DNA of 64,000 bases from positions 1 through 64,000 of the forward strand of contig NZ_JBLWWF010000016.1 of assembly GCF_048268085.1 (NCBI RefSeq). Reading direction: 5' to 3'. The stretch is from Neptunicella sp048268085 (lineage in GTDB: Bacteria > Pseudomonadota > Gammaproteobacteria > Enterobacterales > Alteromonadaceae). The notes below the pieces were generated by a model. The model did no database searches. It worked only from the letters and a program-made list of their open reading frames with translations, and was not told the origin of the DNA. A program made the translations under genes and the position numbers. The first letter of the stretch is position 1, and the number at the start of each line of letters is the position of its first letter. Positions 35,431 to 44,108 of the stretch are shown here, piece by piece.

Positions 35431-37332
35431 TTAGTGTAAATATTTGTCTAAAAAATCGGTCAGTTTTTTGTAATAAATTTGTTGGCTTTGGGGATTATCG
35501 AAAAAATGGGTACCATTTTTAATTTCGACATACTCTATATCTTTTCTATGCTTTGCTTTGTCATATAAGTTTTCTGATTGACTGTAATGCACGCGAGTAT
35601 CATTTGTTCCATGAAACAATAACATTGGGCTTTGTATTTTATCTGTGTAATTGATGGCGGAAACCTGCGCTAATGCTTTTACTTCATCGGGATTGCTTAG
35701 ATTAACAATATGTCCGGTGTACATGCCGTGATAGTCTTCATTTAGCACCATATCTTCTAAATCTGATATACCTGCCACACTGACTATACAATCAAACCTT
35801 TCCGGTTGCTGAAAACTGGCGGTCATGGCGACATAACCACCATAACTTTTACCTAATATACAGGCTTTGTTTTTTGATACTTTACCGGTCTGGATCGCCC
35901 AGTCCATCGCATCGTAGACATCTTGTTGCATAGCCTTACCCCATTGGAAATAGCCGGCATTTTCAAATGCGCTACCAAAACCTGATGACCCGCGAAAGTT
36001 GACTTGTAAAACCGCATAGCCATTTGCCACTAAATACTGCAATTCCGGATTAAAATACTTATAGTCTCGACTATGAGGGCCTCCATGGGGTACAACAATT
36101 AGAGGGGGACTTTGTACTTCGTCAGGTAAGGTTAAATAGCCACTAATCGTTTTACCATCTGATGCTTTAAAGCTGTAATTTTGTACATGAGGAAAAGCTA
36201 TTCTAGTTAGGCTTGGATATTCTGAAATCCAGAGTCCGCCTTTTTTGTTTGCTAAATCAAAATAGAAATATGTTGAGGGGTGATTATCTTCTTGTTTGAT
36301 TACCAAAATTTTGGTTTTATCTTCACTGCGGCTGACAATCGACACATGTTCACTTTTTAACAGTTGAGCGAGCGACGTTTCCTGTGCGCTGTCTTTTGGG
36401 TCGAAATAGTATTTGCGAGAGAAGTCATCACTGTAATAAACACCAATAATTTCTCCCTGACTGTTGACTAATCCACCGCCAACATCATAATCTGGATTAT
36501 TGTATAGTAACTTCTCAAATTCACCACTAACAATATCAAACAACCATAAAGACTCTTTTCCGGTTTCGCGGTCTGATAGAATATATGCTTTGTCGCCCGC
36601 TTCAGTTATACCAATAACATTAAACGTGACCCCTTTACCCAAGGTACGGGTATAAAGTTTTTTGAGTTCATTTTGTGCCTTATCTCGATACCAGATAGTG
36701 CGAGTGATTAATTCATCTTTTTTATCGTACGCAACTCCTAGTCTTACAACGCCTTGCTTATCTGCACTCCAATATGAGATGTCATGTTCGTTGTTTTGGA
36801 TTTTATTATATTTACCCGTAGGTATATTCACTTTAAATACTGAATATCCGCGATCCATATCGTCATAGGTCGATACCAAAATATGCTCTTCATCATTTTT
36901 CAGAATAGAGACAATGTTAAAGGTTTGATATTCATACCAACTCTTTTGGGTGAATTTACGTTGGGTTAATTCTTTGCCTTCTTTCTTTTCTACGTCAAAC
37001 GCATAAAGACGACTTACTCGAAAAAACTCTCCATCGAGCCACTGTGGAGAGCTGGCAGAAATAATGATGTAACGATTACCTGACCAACTTACTGAGTCAA
37101 CCCGGTCACGACCAAGTTTTAGCGTTGCCAGTATGCTGAAATCTAAACTCGGAAACGGAGCAACACTGACGGTTGGTCCTTCTGGAGTATTGTAAATGAC
37201 AGCTATCTTTGTGCCATCAGGTGATATTTGAGGCTGCTCAACCGTGGGGAGTTGAGCAAAGTCGTGCCAGTTAACTTCACTGGCAAAACAATTTAAACAG
37301 ATAAAAGCACAACAAAAAGCGAATAAACGCAT
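35431..37332 (-). CDS. S9 family prolyl oligopeptidase-like peptidase, exported
   Basis: 633 residues. Start: the second ATG of ATGATG, better spaced from GGAGG. Signal peptide (LFAFCCAFICLNCFA), an N-terminal beta-propeller-like region (about 25-370) and an alpha/beta hydrolase domain with nucleophile GKSYGGY (about Ser494), Asp in GTNDTRV (about 580) and His in NGTHFF (about 609). The family cleaves peptides after proline or acyl-amino acids; periplasmic peptide degradation is the likely role. Confidence 0.92.
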   Translation of the reverse strand: MRLFAFCCAFICLNCFASEVNWHDFAQLPTVEQPQISPDGTKIAVIYNTPEGPTVSVAPFPSLDFSILATLKLGRDRVDSVSWSGNRYIIISASSPQWLDGEFFRVSRLYAFDVEKKEGKELTQRKFTQKSWYEYQTFNIVSILKNDEEHILVSTYDDMDRGYSVFKVNIPTGKYNKIQNNEHDISYWSADKQGVVRLGVAYDKKDELITRTIWYRDKAQNELKKLYTRTLGKGVTFNVIGITEAGDKAYILSDRETGKESLWLFDIVSGEFEKLLYNNPDYDVGGGLVNSQGEIIGVYYSDDFSRKYYFDPKDSAQETSLAQLLKSEHVSIVSRSEDKTKILVIKQEDNHPSTYFYFDLANKKGGLWISEYPSLTRIAFPHVQNYSFKASDGKTISGYLTLPDEVQSPPLIVVPHGGPHSRDYKYFNPELQYLVANGYAVLQVNFRGSSGFGSAFENAGYFQWGKAMQQDVYDAMDWAIQTGKVSKNKACILGKSYGGYVAMTASFQQPERFDCIVSVAGISDLEDMVLNEDYHGMYTGHIVNLSNPDEVKALAQVSAINYTDKIQSPMLLFHGTNDTRVHYSQSENLYDKAKHRKDIEYVEIKNGTHFFDNPQSQQIYYKKLTDFLDKYLH

Positions 37333-37552
37333 CATTCCTCCATGAATATATGATTTTAAAATCAGAAGGTTACCTGCGTTTAATGGCGTTGTATAGATTG
37401 AACAGCCATTAACTTGTCAGTGATATTATTAGTTATGCCGTGAAAGATGCAATTGTGTAGATATTTGTCTGCACTCAACGCATATGAAATATATATTATC
37501 AACCATAGCCTGGTAGTCGACCAAAGCGATAGATTAACCTTAGCCAGTCGGG

Positions 37553-37858
37553 CTATAAATCAGGACAAAATTTATTTTTAAGTTGTTGGATAAACAACAA
37601 AGTATCCTGATCTTTAATTGAATAAAACAGAGTTTGTGCCTGTTTACGAAACTGGATTAAGTCTTGTTCGCGCAGCACCGCTAAATGCTGAGAGAATGAA
37701 GACGGGCTAAGTGTTGAGTGTGCCAGTAATTCACCGACGTTTTTCTCGCCACCGGCCAGCTGACAGAGTATTTGTAGTCGATGTTCATTAGCCAGACCGC
37801 GCAAAAATAGCGCGGCCTGTTGAGCGTGTTCCACTGGAATGGTTGTTAGTTCAGTCAT
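37553..37858 (-). CDS. bigR: ArsR-family persulfide-responsive repressor (BigR/SqrR/YgaV-like)
   Basis: 101 residues with a winged helix (LANEHRLQILCQL, HSTLSPSSFSQHLAVLREQDLI). It keeps two cysteines, Cys32 and Cys98, spaced 66 residues, the same spacing as the sensing Cys41 and Cys107 of SqrR; in that subgroup persulfide links them and releases DNA. Gene context supports this: it is the last gene of an operon with rhodanese and YeeE-type transporters, and a persulfide-dioxygenase-like gene is divergent. The symbol is by homology of subgroup and context. Confidence 0.85.
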   Translation of the reverse strand: MTELTTIPVEHAQQAALFLRGLANEHRLQILCQLAGGEKNVGELLAHSTLSPSSFSQHLAVLREQDLIQFRKQAQTLFYSIKDQDTLLFIQQLKNKFCPDL

Positions 37859-37868
37859 CAGCGACTCT

Positions 37869-38273
37869 TTAGGATAATCGCTTGCTTAGCAACATACCGA
37901 CCAGCATGGCAGCAACAAATATAAGCAATTCTTGCGATGCATACGCCAGTGAGGCTAGCGCGGGACCTGGACATAATCCCACTAATCCCCAACCGATACC
38001 AAACATCAGCGCACCCAGTATCAGACTACGATCTATCTTGATTTTTTTGGGGGGATTAAAACCATTGGCAAACCAAGGTTTACGTCTATTTTTAGTTAAG
38101 CTAAAGCCGATACCGGCAATGATTAGTGCGCCCCCCATGACGAGAGCCAAGCTAGGATCCCAGTTACCGCTTATATCCAAAAAATCCAGTACTTTCTGCG
38201 GGTTGGTCATTTGTGCCACGGTAAGGCCGATACCAAATAAAATTCCAGCCAGTAATGCTGATAAGTCACGCAT
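37869..38273 (-). CDS. YeeE/YedE-family transporter half (PmpB-like)
   Basis: 134 residues with about four membrane helices. The GLCPGPALASLAY segment has the conserved Cys of the YeeE/YedE (TsuA) fold, which moves thiosulfate or other sulfur species through Cys-containing sites. It forms a pair with the next gene; together they have the size of a full YeeE. Ribosome-binding site GAGG at a suitable distance. Overlaps nothing, 10 bp before the repressor gene. Confidence 0.88.
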   Translation of the reverse strand: MRDLSALLAGILFGIGLTVAQMTNPQKVLDFLDISGNWDPSLALVMGGALIIAGIGFSLTKNRRKPWFANGFNPPKKIKIDRSLILGALMFGIGWGLVGLCPGPALASLAYASQELLIFVAAMLVGMLLSKRLS

Positions 38274-38279
38274 AATGAA

Positions 38280-38690
38280 TTACCTCATTAAATAAACGGT
38301 GAGCATAGCGATAGCCATGAAAAGACAGGTAGCGGTAATTGAACGCTTGGATAAACGGCTCATTCCACATACACCGTGACCACTAGTACAACCGCTTCCA
38401 ATGACGGTGCCTGCCCCGACCAATAATCCTGCGATGATCAGCAGGGAAGTCGATCCTTGTGGAACCACAGGTTTGACGGCACCAAAATGAACAGCAATAA
38501 AACAGCCTGCGATTAACCCACCGACAAATAAAATCCGCCAACGGATTTCACTTGAAAGTGACAGTTTAATCCCTGAAACAATACCAGATATACCGGCAAT
38601 ACGGCCAATCAACAGCCATAATAACAGCGCCGCTAAGCCGATAAATCCACCACCGATAAGCGCGGAAACAGGTGTGAAATTATGCATCAT
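38280..38690 (-). CDS. YeeE/YedE-family transporter half (PmpA-like)
   Basis: 136 residues from the ATG at 38690, where AGGAG stands 5 nt upstream; a frame open to 38732 overlaps the rhodanese gene and is rejected. About four membrane helices and the conserved GSGCTSGHGVCG motif of the sulfur-transporting family. The start overlaps the rhodanese stop (TGATG). Confidence 0.88.
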   Translation of the reverse strand: MMHNFTPVSALIGGGFIGLAALLLWLLIGRIAGISGIVSGIKLSLSSEIRWRILFVGGLIAGCFIAVHFGAVKPVVPQGSTSLLIIAGLLVGAGTVIGSGCTSGHGVCGMSRLSKRSITATCLFMAIAMLTVYLMR

Positions 38691-39097
38691 CAATGCTCCT
38701 TTTTCATTAAGGGGTAGCCTTTTTCTTGCCATGCCAGAGTGCCGCCGGCAACAGAATACACATTACTCAGTCCCATTTCTTGCAGGGATTTGGCCGCTAA
38801 TGCCGAGCGGGCACCACTGCGACAGTACAAATATATAGGATATTCAGATAAGGCCGCCAGTGGTTCTGGCTGATCTTTTACCGCTCCAATATTAACCAGA
38901 TTAGCTTCTAATACCCCGCGTGATATGCACACAGCGTTGTCAATAATGCCATCATCCCACTCAGTCGACTCACGAATATCAATAATAATGGCATGTTGCA
39001 GATCTTGCAGCTGATACAGGCTATCCACGTCGATCTCTTGTATCTGTTGCTTGGTTTGTTGAACCAGTTGCTGATAGTTTTTGAGTGAATTCGACAT
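38690..39097 (-). CDS. Single-domain rhodanese (sulfurtransferase)
   Basis: 135 residues. An N-terminal helical extension (about 1-25) is followed by a rhodanese domain with active-site loop CRSGARS (nucleophilic Cys), the IIDIRE motif, and the GGTLAWQEKGYPL ending. It would shuttle sulfane sulfur from persulfides to acceptors such as sulfite or glutathione. It lies between the TauE and YeeE genes of the same operon. Confidence 0.92.
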   Translation of the reverse strand: MSNSLKNYQQLVQQTKQQIQEIDVDSLYQLQDLQHAIIIDIRESTEWDDGIIDNAVCISRGVLEANLVNIGAVKDQPEPLAALSEYPIYLYCRSGARSALAAKSLQEMGLSNVYSVAGGTLAWQEKGYPLMKKEH

Positions 39098-39108
39098 AAC
39101 TATTTACC

Positions 39109-39873
39109 TTAACGAATGATTGAGGGAAGGGTTTGATAGATAACAAAGCTGGCCATGCCTAATAAAAACAAGGCAAAGCCTTTTTGCAATAATCGGCGTG
39201 GCAATAATGGAACCAGTTTTTGTCCCACTAAACTTCCGGCAATACCACAACCGGATAGAATACCGAGTATTGTCCAATTTAAATGAGCAGATTGTTGGCT
39301 AAGTAGATGTTGGTAATGGATAAAGCCAATGCTCGAATTAATGACGATGATGACTAGGCTAGTAGCGGCCGCCTGATGAAATGCCAACCGCCCCATCAAA
39401 ACCAGTGCTGGCACAATTAAAAATCCACCTCCGACACCGACAAAACCGGTGGCCACCCCAATTATTGCCCCTTGTAGTATTAATAGCGGCAAATTGGGTG
39501 GCCGGTTTTCAGTTTGGCGAGAGGACTGATTGCGCCACATAAATACCACGGCTAATAACATTAATACCGCAAATACCAAGAGTTGTACTGCACCACTCAC
39601 AAAACTGGCTAAGGCTGAACCACCCACCGTGCCAGCAATGCCCGGCAAACCTAACCAGATAACATGACGCCAACTAATATGACGCTTGGGCAAATTAAAT
39701 AGGCTGGCTACAAAACTGATACTTGCGACCACTAATAACGAGCCCGCAATGGCTACTTTGGGATCCTGTCCTGCCAGGTACACCAAAACAGGCACTGTCA
39801 GGATCGAGCCACCGGAGCCAAAAATTCCCAAACTTAAGCCAATAAACAGCGCACCTAAAACGACAGAAAACAT
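39109..39873 (-). CDS. TauE/SafE-family sulfite exporter-like permease
   Basis: 254 residues, about eight membrane helices with the duplicated GxGGxxxxVP pattern of the family (GSGGSILTVPVL and GVGGGFLIVPALV). It is proposed to export sulfite or other sulfur anions made by persulfide oxidation. First gene of the minus-strand operon; its start lies 21 bp from the palindromic operator. Confidence 0.9.
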   Translation of the reverse strand: MFSVVLGALFIGLSLGIFGSGGSILTVPVLVYLAGQDPKVAIAGSLLVVASISFVASLFNLPKRHISWRHVIWLGLPGIAGTVGGSALASFVSGAVQLLVFAVLMLLAVVFMWRNQSSRQTENRPPNLPLLILQGAIIGVATGFVGVGGGFLIVPALVLMGRLAFHQAAATSLVIIVINSSIGFIHYQHLLSQQSAHLNWTILGILSGCGIAGSLVGQKLVPLLPRRLLQKGFALFLLGMASFVIYQTLPSIIR

Positions 39874-39891
39874 TTAAATTCCAAAAATGAA

Positions 39892-39918
39892 TAACATATA
39901 ACAATTAGTTGTATGTTA
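39892..39918. promoter_or_regulatory. Operator palindrome for the persulfide-responsive repressor
   Basis: ACATATAAC-AATTA-GTTGTATGT is an inverted repeat with one mismatch in the 9-bp arms, extended by TA at both ends. It lies between the divergent sulfur genes, where an ArsR-type repressor would control both directions. AT-rich dyads are known sites of BigR-type proteins; binding here is inferred. Confidence 0.68.
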
Positions 39919-39964
39919 ATTCGTATTTTGCTAAATTACAAGTCGCTTTTATTGAGGGGGATTT

Positions 39965-40840
39965 ATGGCTATTCAGGTTGAAGCATTTTTTCATCAAGAC
40001 ACATCCACGTTGTCATACATTGTTTATGATCAAGACAGTAAAGAGGCGGCAATTATCGATCCGGTGCTGGACTTTGATTATGCATCAGGCCAAACCGCCA
40101 CAAATTTTGCCCAGCAGTTATTGGACTTTGTGAGCAAACAACACTTGAGTTTGAAGTGGATATTAGAAACTCACGCTCATGCCGATCACCTGACCGCAGC
40201 ACAATACATTAAACAACAGGTGGGAGGGCAGATTGCTATTGGCGGCGGGATTACCAAAGTGCAGGATACCTTCCAAAAAATTTATAACTTAGCTGGCAGC
40301 ATAAAAACTGATGGCAGCGATTTTGACCGACTATTTAGTGAAGGTGATACCTTTAATTTAGGTGTTTACACGGGACAAGTGTTAGCGACCCCCGGGCATA
40401 CTAACGATAGTCTGAGTTATGTAATTGATGGTCACGCCTTTGTCGGCGATAGCCTGTTTATGCCCGATGCAGGGACGGCGCGTTGTGATTTTCCCGGTGG
40501 CAGTGCGGCGATTTTGTTTCAGTCGGTGCAGAAATTGTACGCGTTGCCAGAAGACACGCTAATTTATGTCAGTCATGATTATCAGCCTAATGGCCGTGAA
40601 CTCGCCTATGTAGCCAGGGTTGCGGAGCATAAAAGTACCAATGTCCATATCAATACCAATACGCAGGAAGCCGAGTTTATTCAGGTTCGTCAAACGCGTG
40701 ACGCCACGTTGGGGATGCCCCATTTAATTCTGCCCAGTATTCAAGTCAATATTCGTGCCGGGCATTTTCCAGACGCAGAAGATAATGGGGTCAGTTATCT
40801 CAAGTTGCCAGTTAATCTGGTCGGCACAAAACCGCAGTGA
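39965..40840 (+). CDS. Persulfide dioxygenase-like metallo-beta-lactamase (Blh/ETHE1-like)
   Basis: 291 residues. Metal motif THAHADHLTA, later HxG and Asp motifs (TPGHTNDSLSYV, FVGDSLFMPDAGTARCDF) and SHDYQPNGRE. The pattern is that of the ETHE1-like persulfide dioxygenases, which use one non-haem iron to oxidise glutathione persulfide to sulfite. Sulfite made this way fits the TauE exporter and the rhodanese encoded on the other side of the operator. Confidence 0.92.
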   Translation: MAIQVEAFFHQDTSTLSYIVYDQDSKEAAIIDPVLDFDYASGQTATNFAQQLLDFVSKQHLSLKWILETHAHADHLTAAQYIKQQVGGQIAIGGGITKVQDTFQKIYNLAGSIKTDGSDFDRLFSEGDTFNLGVYTGQVLATPGHTNDSLSYVIDGHAFVGDSLFMPDAGTARCDFPGGSAAILFQSVQKLYALPEDTLIYVSHDYQPNGRELAYVARVAEHKSTNVHINTNTQEAEFIQVRQTRDATLGMPHLILPSIQVNIRAGHFPDAEDNGVSYLKLPVNLVGTKPQ

Positions 40841-40929
40841 GCTGACCAGTCTAAGCTATAGCAAAATGGCACTTGTAAGTTGGCGGCTGGCTGCTAGAAT
40901 CGCCGCCAATACTTTCCGTTAAAGGGAAG

Positions 40930-41035
40930 TAGACACCAAGGGGTGCTGAAGTTGTCAGTAGACAGCTATCGGCTGAGATCCAGCAATGGGAACCCTGATA
41001 CCTGATCCGGATAATACCGGCGTAGGAATGGGCTG
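40930..41035 (+). ncRNA. TPP riboswitch (THI element)
   Basis: The conserved core of thiamine pyrophosphate riboswitches is present in order: GGGGTGCTG (40940), GGCTGAGATC (40971), then ACCCTGATACCTGATCCGG (40992) and ATAATACCGGCGTAGGAATGG (41011 on). It precedes the TonB-receptor gene by about 70 nt and would shut down the operon when TPP is abundant. In this window no other thi biosynthesis gene is controlled by it. Confidence 0.96.
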
Positions 41036-41106
41036 ATGTTTTTGACTCAATACATCCACTATTATACCTGCCGTAAAGCCGGATCTTTTCTAACTGAAGA
41101 GATCCT

Positions 41107-43212
41107 ATGAAACAATTTAAACCAACATTACTTGCCAGTTTGATGGCACTTTCTTTGAATTCTATTGCCGCTCAGGCAGAACAGATAGACAACGATTCCC
41201 TCGAAACCATTGTGGTGCAAGGCACCTTAACCAGCACACCCTTATCTGAGATGGCCAGTAGTATTACCGTTTGGGATGATGTCAGCATCGAACAACGTCA
41301 TGCACAACATCTTGAACAGATGCTCAATCGTGCCGCCAATGTGAATTTTGCCAGTGGGGCCAGCCGTGGCCGTTTTATTCAAATTCGTGGTATCGGTGAA
41401 CGTAGTCAATTTGTCGATCCAATTAATCCGTCCGTCGGTTTTATTGTGGATGGTATTAACTATTCCGGTTTAGGAGCCGGTGCCAGCATGTTTGATGTGG
41501 CGCAAGTAGAAGTGTTTAAAGGGCCGAACAGTACCCGTTTCGGTGCCGATGGTTTGGCGGGCATGATTAACGTGATCAGCAAAGAAGCCGATGCTCGCAG
41601 TACCGTTGATTTACAAGCCGGAGTGGCAAATTACAATAGTTGGCATCTGGGCGCTGCCGCTGGGGGCGCGTTAACTGATTCAACAAATTTTCGCGTATCG
41701 GTATATCAAAATCGCAGTGACGGCTTTATCGAAAATACCTTTTTAGATCGTGATGATACGCAAAATATCGATGAATTTTCAGCCAGAGCCAAGCTGGACT
41801 GGCAGGCCAGTTCAGAGTTAAACATCAAAACGGTATTGCATTTTATTGATGTGGATAATGGTTACGATGCATTCTCGCTAGATAGAGATCGTACTACATT
41901 ATCTGATGAGCCGGGCTTTGATCGGCAAAAAAGCCAAGCCATTGCAATTAAAGGGGCTTATCAAGGCTATAGCTGGGCAGACTTGCAGTTGCAAGTGACC
42001 CATTTACACGCCGACTTGGGTTATGCCTTTGATGAAGACTGGAGTTACGTGGGAATAGCACCGGGGTGGGAATACTCCTCCACCGATGAATATTTACGGG
42101 ATCGTAACGAGCAGTCTGTTGAGTTCAAATTCACCAGTAAGCCCGGAATCCAGAACAGTTGGACTGTCGGGGTCTATTACGCCGATAAAGATGAAGAATT
42201 ACAGCGTAATTTCTTTGATTGGGATGCTTATACTGACGCGCAATTTTTTAGTGATGTGACCCGCAAAGATGCGGCGATATTTGGCGAATATCAATATCAC
42301 CTGTCTGAGCGTAGCTGGCTGACCAGCAGTTTACGGTTAAGCTCGCAGCAATTGGATTATCAGGATTCCAATCAAGTGGTTACCAGTGTGGATGATAGCG
42401 ACTGGGGTGCACAATTCAGTTATCACTATCAAGTTGATGCACAAACCATGTTATACGCCAGCGCGCTGCGCAGTTTTAAAATGGGTGGCGTTAATGGTGA
42501 AGCGTTAAGTAAAGTCGATAGTGCCGGTTTCGAAGAGTTTCGCGATATTCTGTTAGCTCATAAAGCCTTTAAACCAGAATCCTTGCTAGGCGTGGAACTT
42601 GGCGCTAAAGGCAGTAATAACGCCGGTGATTTAACCTATGACGCTAATCTGTTTTATCAGTGGCGGGATGATATCCAGTATAAAAACTGGTTCGTCAAAG
42701 ATCAGTCTTTTGCCGGATTTTATAACAATGCCGCCGATGGTACGAACTACGGAATAGAAGTGCAGTTGGGCTATCAGCTAAGCGAGCAAGTCAGCAGTTT
42801 TGTTAATCTAGGCTGGTTAAAAACTGACATTAGTGGCATTAGTCGTCAGGATGGCATTCCTATCAATCACCGCGAACAAGCACATGCTCCGGAATATCAA
42901 GTTAATGCCGGTGTCAATTGGCAAATTAACTCGGCATTTAGCTGGCTGCTGGAACTGGATGCGAAAGACGACTTCTACTATTCCTATAGCCATGATTCTC
43001 GTTCCGATAAGGTCGTACTGGTGCACACGAGTCTGGATTATCAAATGGATAACTGGAAAATCAGTTTATATGCCCGCAATCTGTTTGATCGTGAATACGC
43101 CAACCGTGGTTTCTTCTTCGGCAATGATCCCCGAGACGAATATCTGGAACATACCTATGAGCAGTTTGGTGAACCACGTCGATTCGGTATCGATGTTAAT
43201 TATCACTTTTAA
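41107..43212 (+). CDS. TonB-dependent outer-membrane receptor, thiamine-regulated
   Basis: 701 residues: signal peptide (LLASLMALSLNSIAAQA), a TonB box-like segment LETIVVQGTL, plug domain (about 45-150, with FIQIRGIGERSQF), and a 22-strand-type barrel ending in aromatic Phe (GIDVNYHF). The TPP riboswitch directly upstream and the thiamine uptake genes downstream make thiamine or a precursor its likely substrate; this is inference. First gene of a four-gene operon. Confidence 0.93.
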   Translation: MKQFKPTLLASLMALSLNSIAAQAEQIDNDSLETIVVQGTLTSTPLSEMASSITVWDDVSIEQRHAQHLEQMLNRAANVNFASGASRGRFIQIRGIGERSQFVDPINPSVGFIVDGINYSGLGAGASMFDVAQVEVFKGPNSTRFGADGLAGMINVISKEADARSTVDLQAGVANYNSWHLGAAAGGALTDSTNFRVSVYQNRSDGFIENTFLDRDDTQNIDEFSARAKLDWQASSELNIKTVLHFIDVDNGYDAFSLDRDRTTLSDEPGFDRQKSQAIAIKGAYQGYSWADLQLQVTHLHADLGYAFDEDWSYVGIAPGWEYSSTDEYLRDRNEQSVEFKFTSKPGIQNSWTVGVYYADKDEELQRNFFDWDAYTDAQFFSDVTRKDAAIFGEYQYHLSERSWLTSSLRLSSQQLDYQDSNQVVTSVDDSDWGAQFSYHYQVDAQTMLYASALRSFKMGGVNGEALSKVDSAGFEEFRDILLAHKAFKPESLLGVELGAKGSNNAGDLTYDANLFYQWRDDIQYKNWFVKDQSFAGFYNNAADGTNYGIEVQLGYQLSEQVSSFVNLGWLKTDISGISRQDGIPINHREQAHAPEYQVNAGVNWQINSAFSWLLELDAKDDFYYSYSHDSRSDKVVLVHTSLDYQMDNWKISLYARNLFDREYANRGFFFGNDPRDEYLEHTYEQFGEPRRFGIDVNYHF

Positions 43213-43242
43213 GATAGCACCTACATTATTTAAGGAATTAAC

Positions 43243-43500
43243 ATGAAATTAATTGCAGAAATATCACTTTATCCGTTAAACCAAAAATACATTGCACCAA
43301 TTCAAGCGTTTATCGACCGTTTAAATAGTTATCCCGAGCTAAGTGTGGATACCGGCAGAACCAGCACGGTGGTAGAAGGCGAATACCTGCCTACCATGCA
43401 GATTTTGGCTGAAGAAATGCAACGAAGCCATCAGGAAATAGGTCAGGCTATATTTGTGTGTAAATTTCTTAATGGTGACAAAGTCGGTAGTGGCGAATGA
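43243..43500 (+). CDS. Thiamine-binding protein-like (MTH1187/YkoF superfamily)
   Basis: 85 residues. The MKLIAEISLYPLNQ start, GRTSTVVEGEY and the ferredoxin-like beta-alpha-beta pattern match small proteins of the MTH1187/YkoF superfamily (DUF77), some of which bind thiamine. There is no signal peptide, so it is cytosolic. It overlaps the PnuT gene by 4 bases (ATGA), which supports a part in thiamine uptake or delivery to the kinase. Confidence 0.82.
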   Translation: MKLIAEISLYPLNQKYIAPIQAFIDRLNSYPELSVDTGRTSTVVEGEYLPTMQILAEEMQRSHQEIGQAIFVCKFLNGDKVGSGE

Positions 43501-44108
43501 CCTTTTTTGAGATTGTCGTCCAGCAATGGACACAACAATCGGTTTGGGAGATCGTAGGCGTGGTATTAGCCATTGCCTACGTATGGCTGGCCGCCAGACA
43601 AAGTGTCTGGTGCTGGCCAAGCGCCTTAATTGGCACTGGGATCTATACTTGGCTGCTATGGGAACATAGTTTGCCAATGCAGTCTTTTTTGCATTTTTAT
43701 TATTTGCTGATGGCGGTTTATGGCTGGTGGCATTGGCAAGCTAACCGTGAACAAGAACCGCTGCAAGTAATCGAAAAAAGTTGGCGTTATCACTTAGGTG
43801 TAATTAGCGGCCTATTGCTACTGAGCTTATTGTTGATCCAACTGCTTGCCAGCAGTTTCTCGGCAGAACACCTGTACCTGGATGTTTTGACTACCGTATT
43901 CAGTTTGTTCACGACCTGGATGGTGACGCAGAAAATTCTGGAGAACTGGCTGTACTGGATGGTCATTAATTCCGTATCGGCTTACTTATACTGGCAAACC
44001 GGTTTGTATCTGACTACCTTACTATTTGTCAGCTATTTTGGTTTTGCAGTATATGGCTATATTCAGTGGAGAAAGACATTGCTGACTTCCGATGAGGTTT
44101 TTGCATGA
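43497..44108 (+). CDS. pnuT: Thiamine transporter PnuT (PnuC family)
   Basis: 203 residues with seven predicted membrane helices and the PnuC fold. The segment NWLYWMVINSVSAYLYW corresponds to the substrate-lining helix. The riboswitch and partner genes point to thiamine, not nicotinamide riboside. The family relies on diffusion through the membrane and trapping by phosphorylation inside the cell, which the kinase-fold protein encoded next could supply. Confidence 0.9.
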   Translation: MTFFEIVVQQWTQQSVWEIVGVVLAIAYVWLAARQSVWCWPSALIGTGIYTWLLWEHSLPMQSFLHFYYLLMAVYGWWHWQANREQEPLQVIEKSWRYHLGVISGLLLLSLLLIQLLASSFSAEHLYLDVLTTVFSLFTTWMVTQKILENWLYWMVINSVSAYLYWQTGLYLTTLLFVSYFGFAVYGYIQWRKTLLTSDEVFA

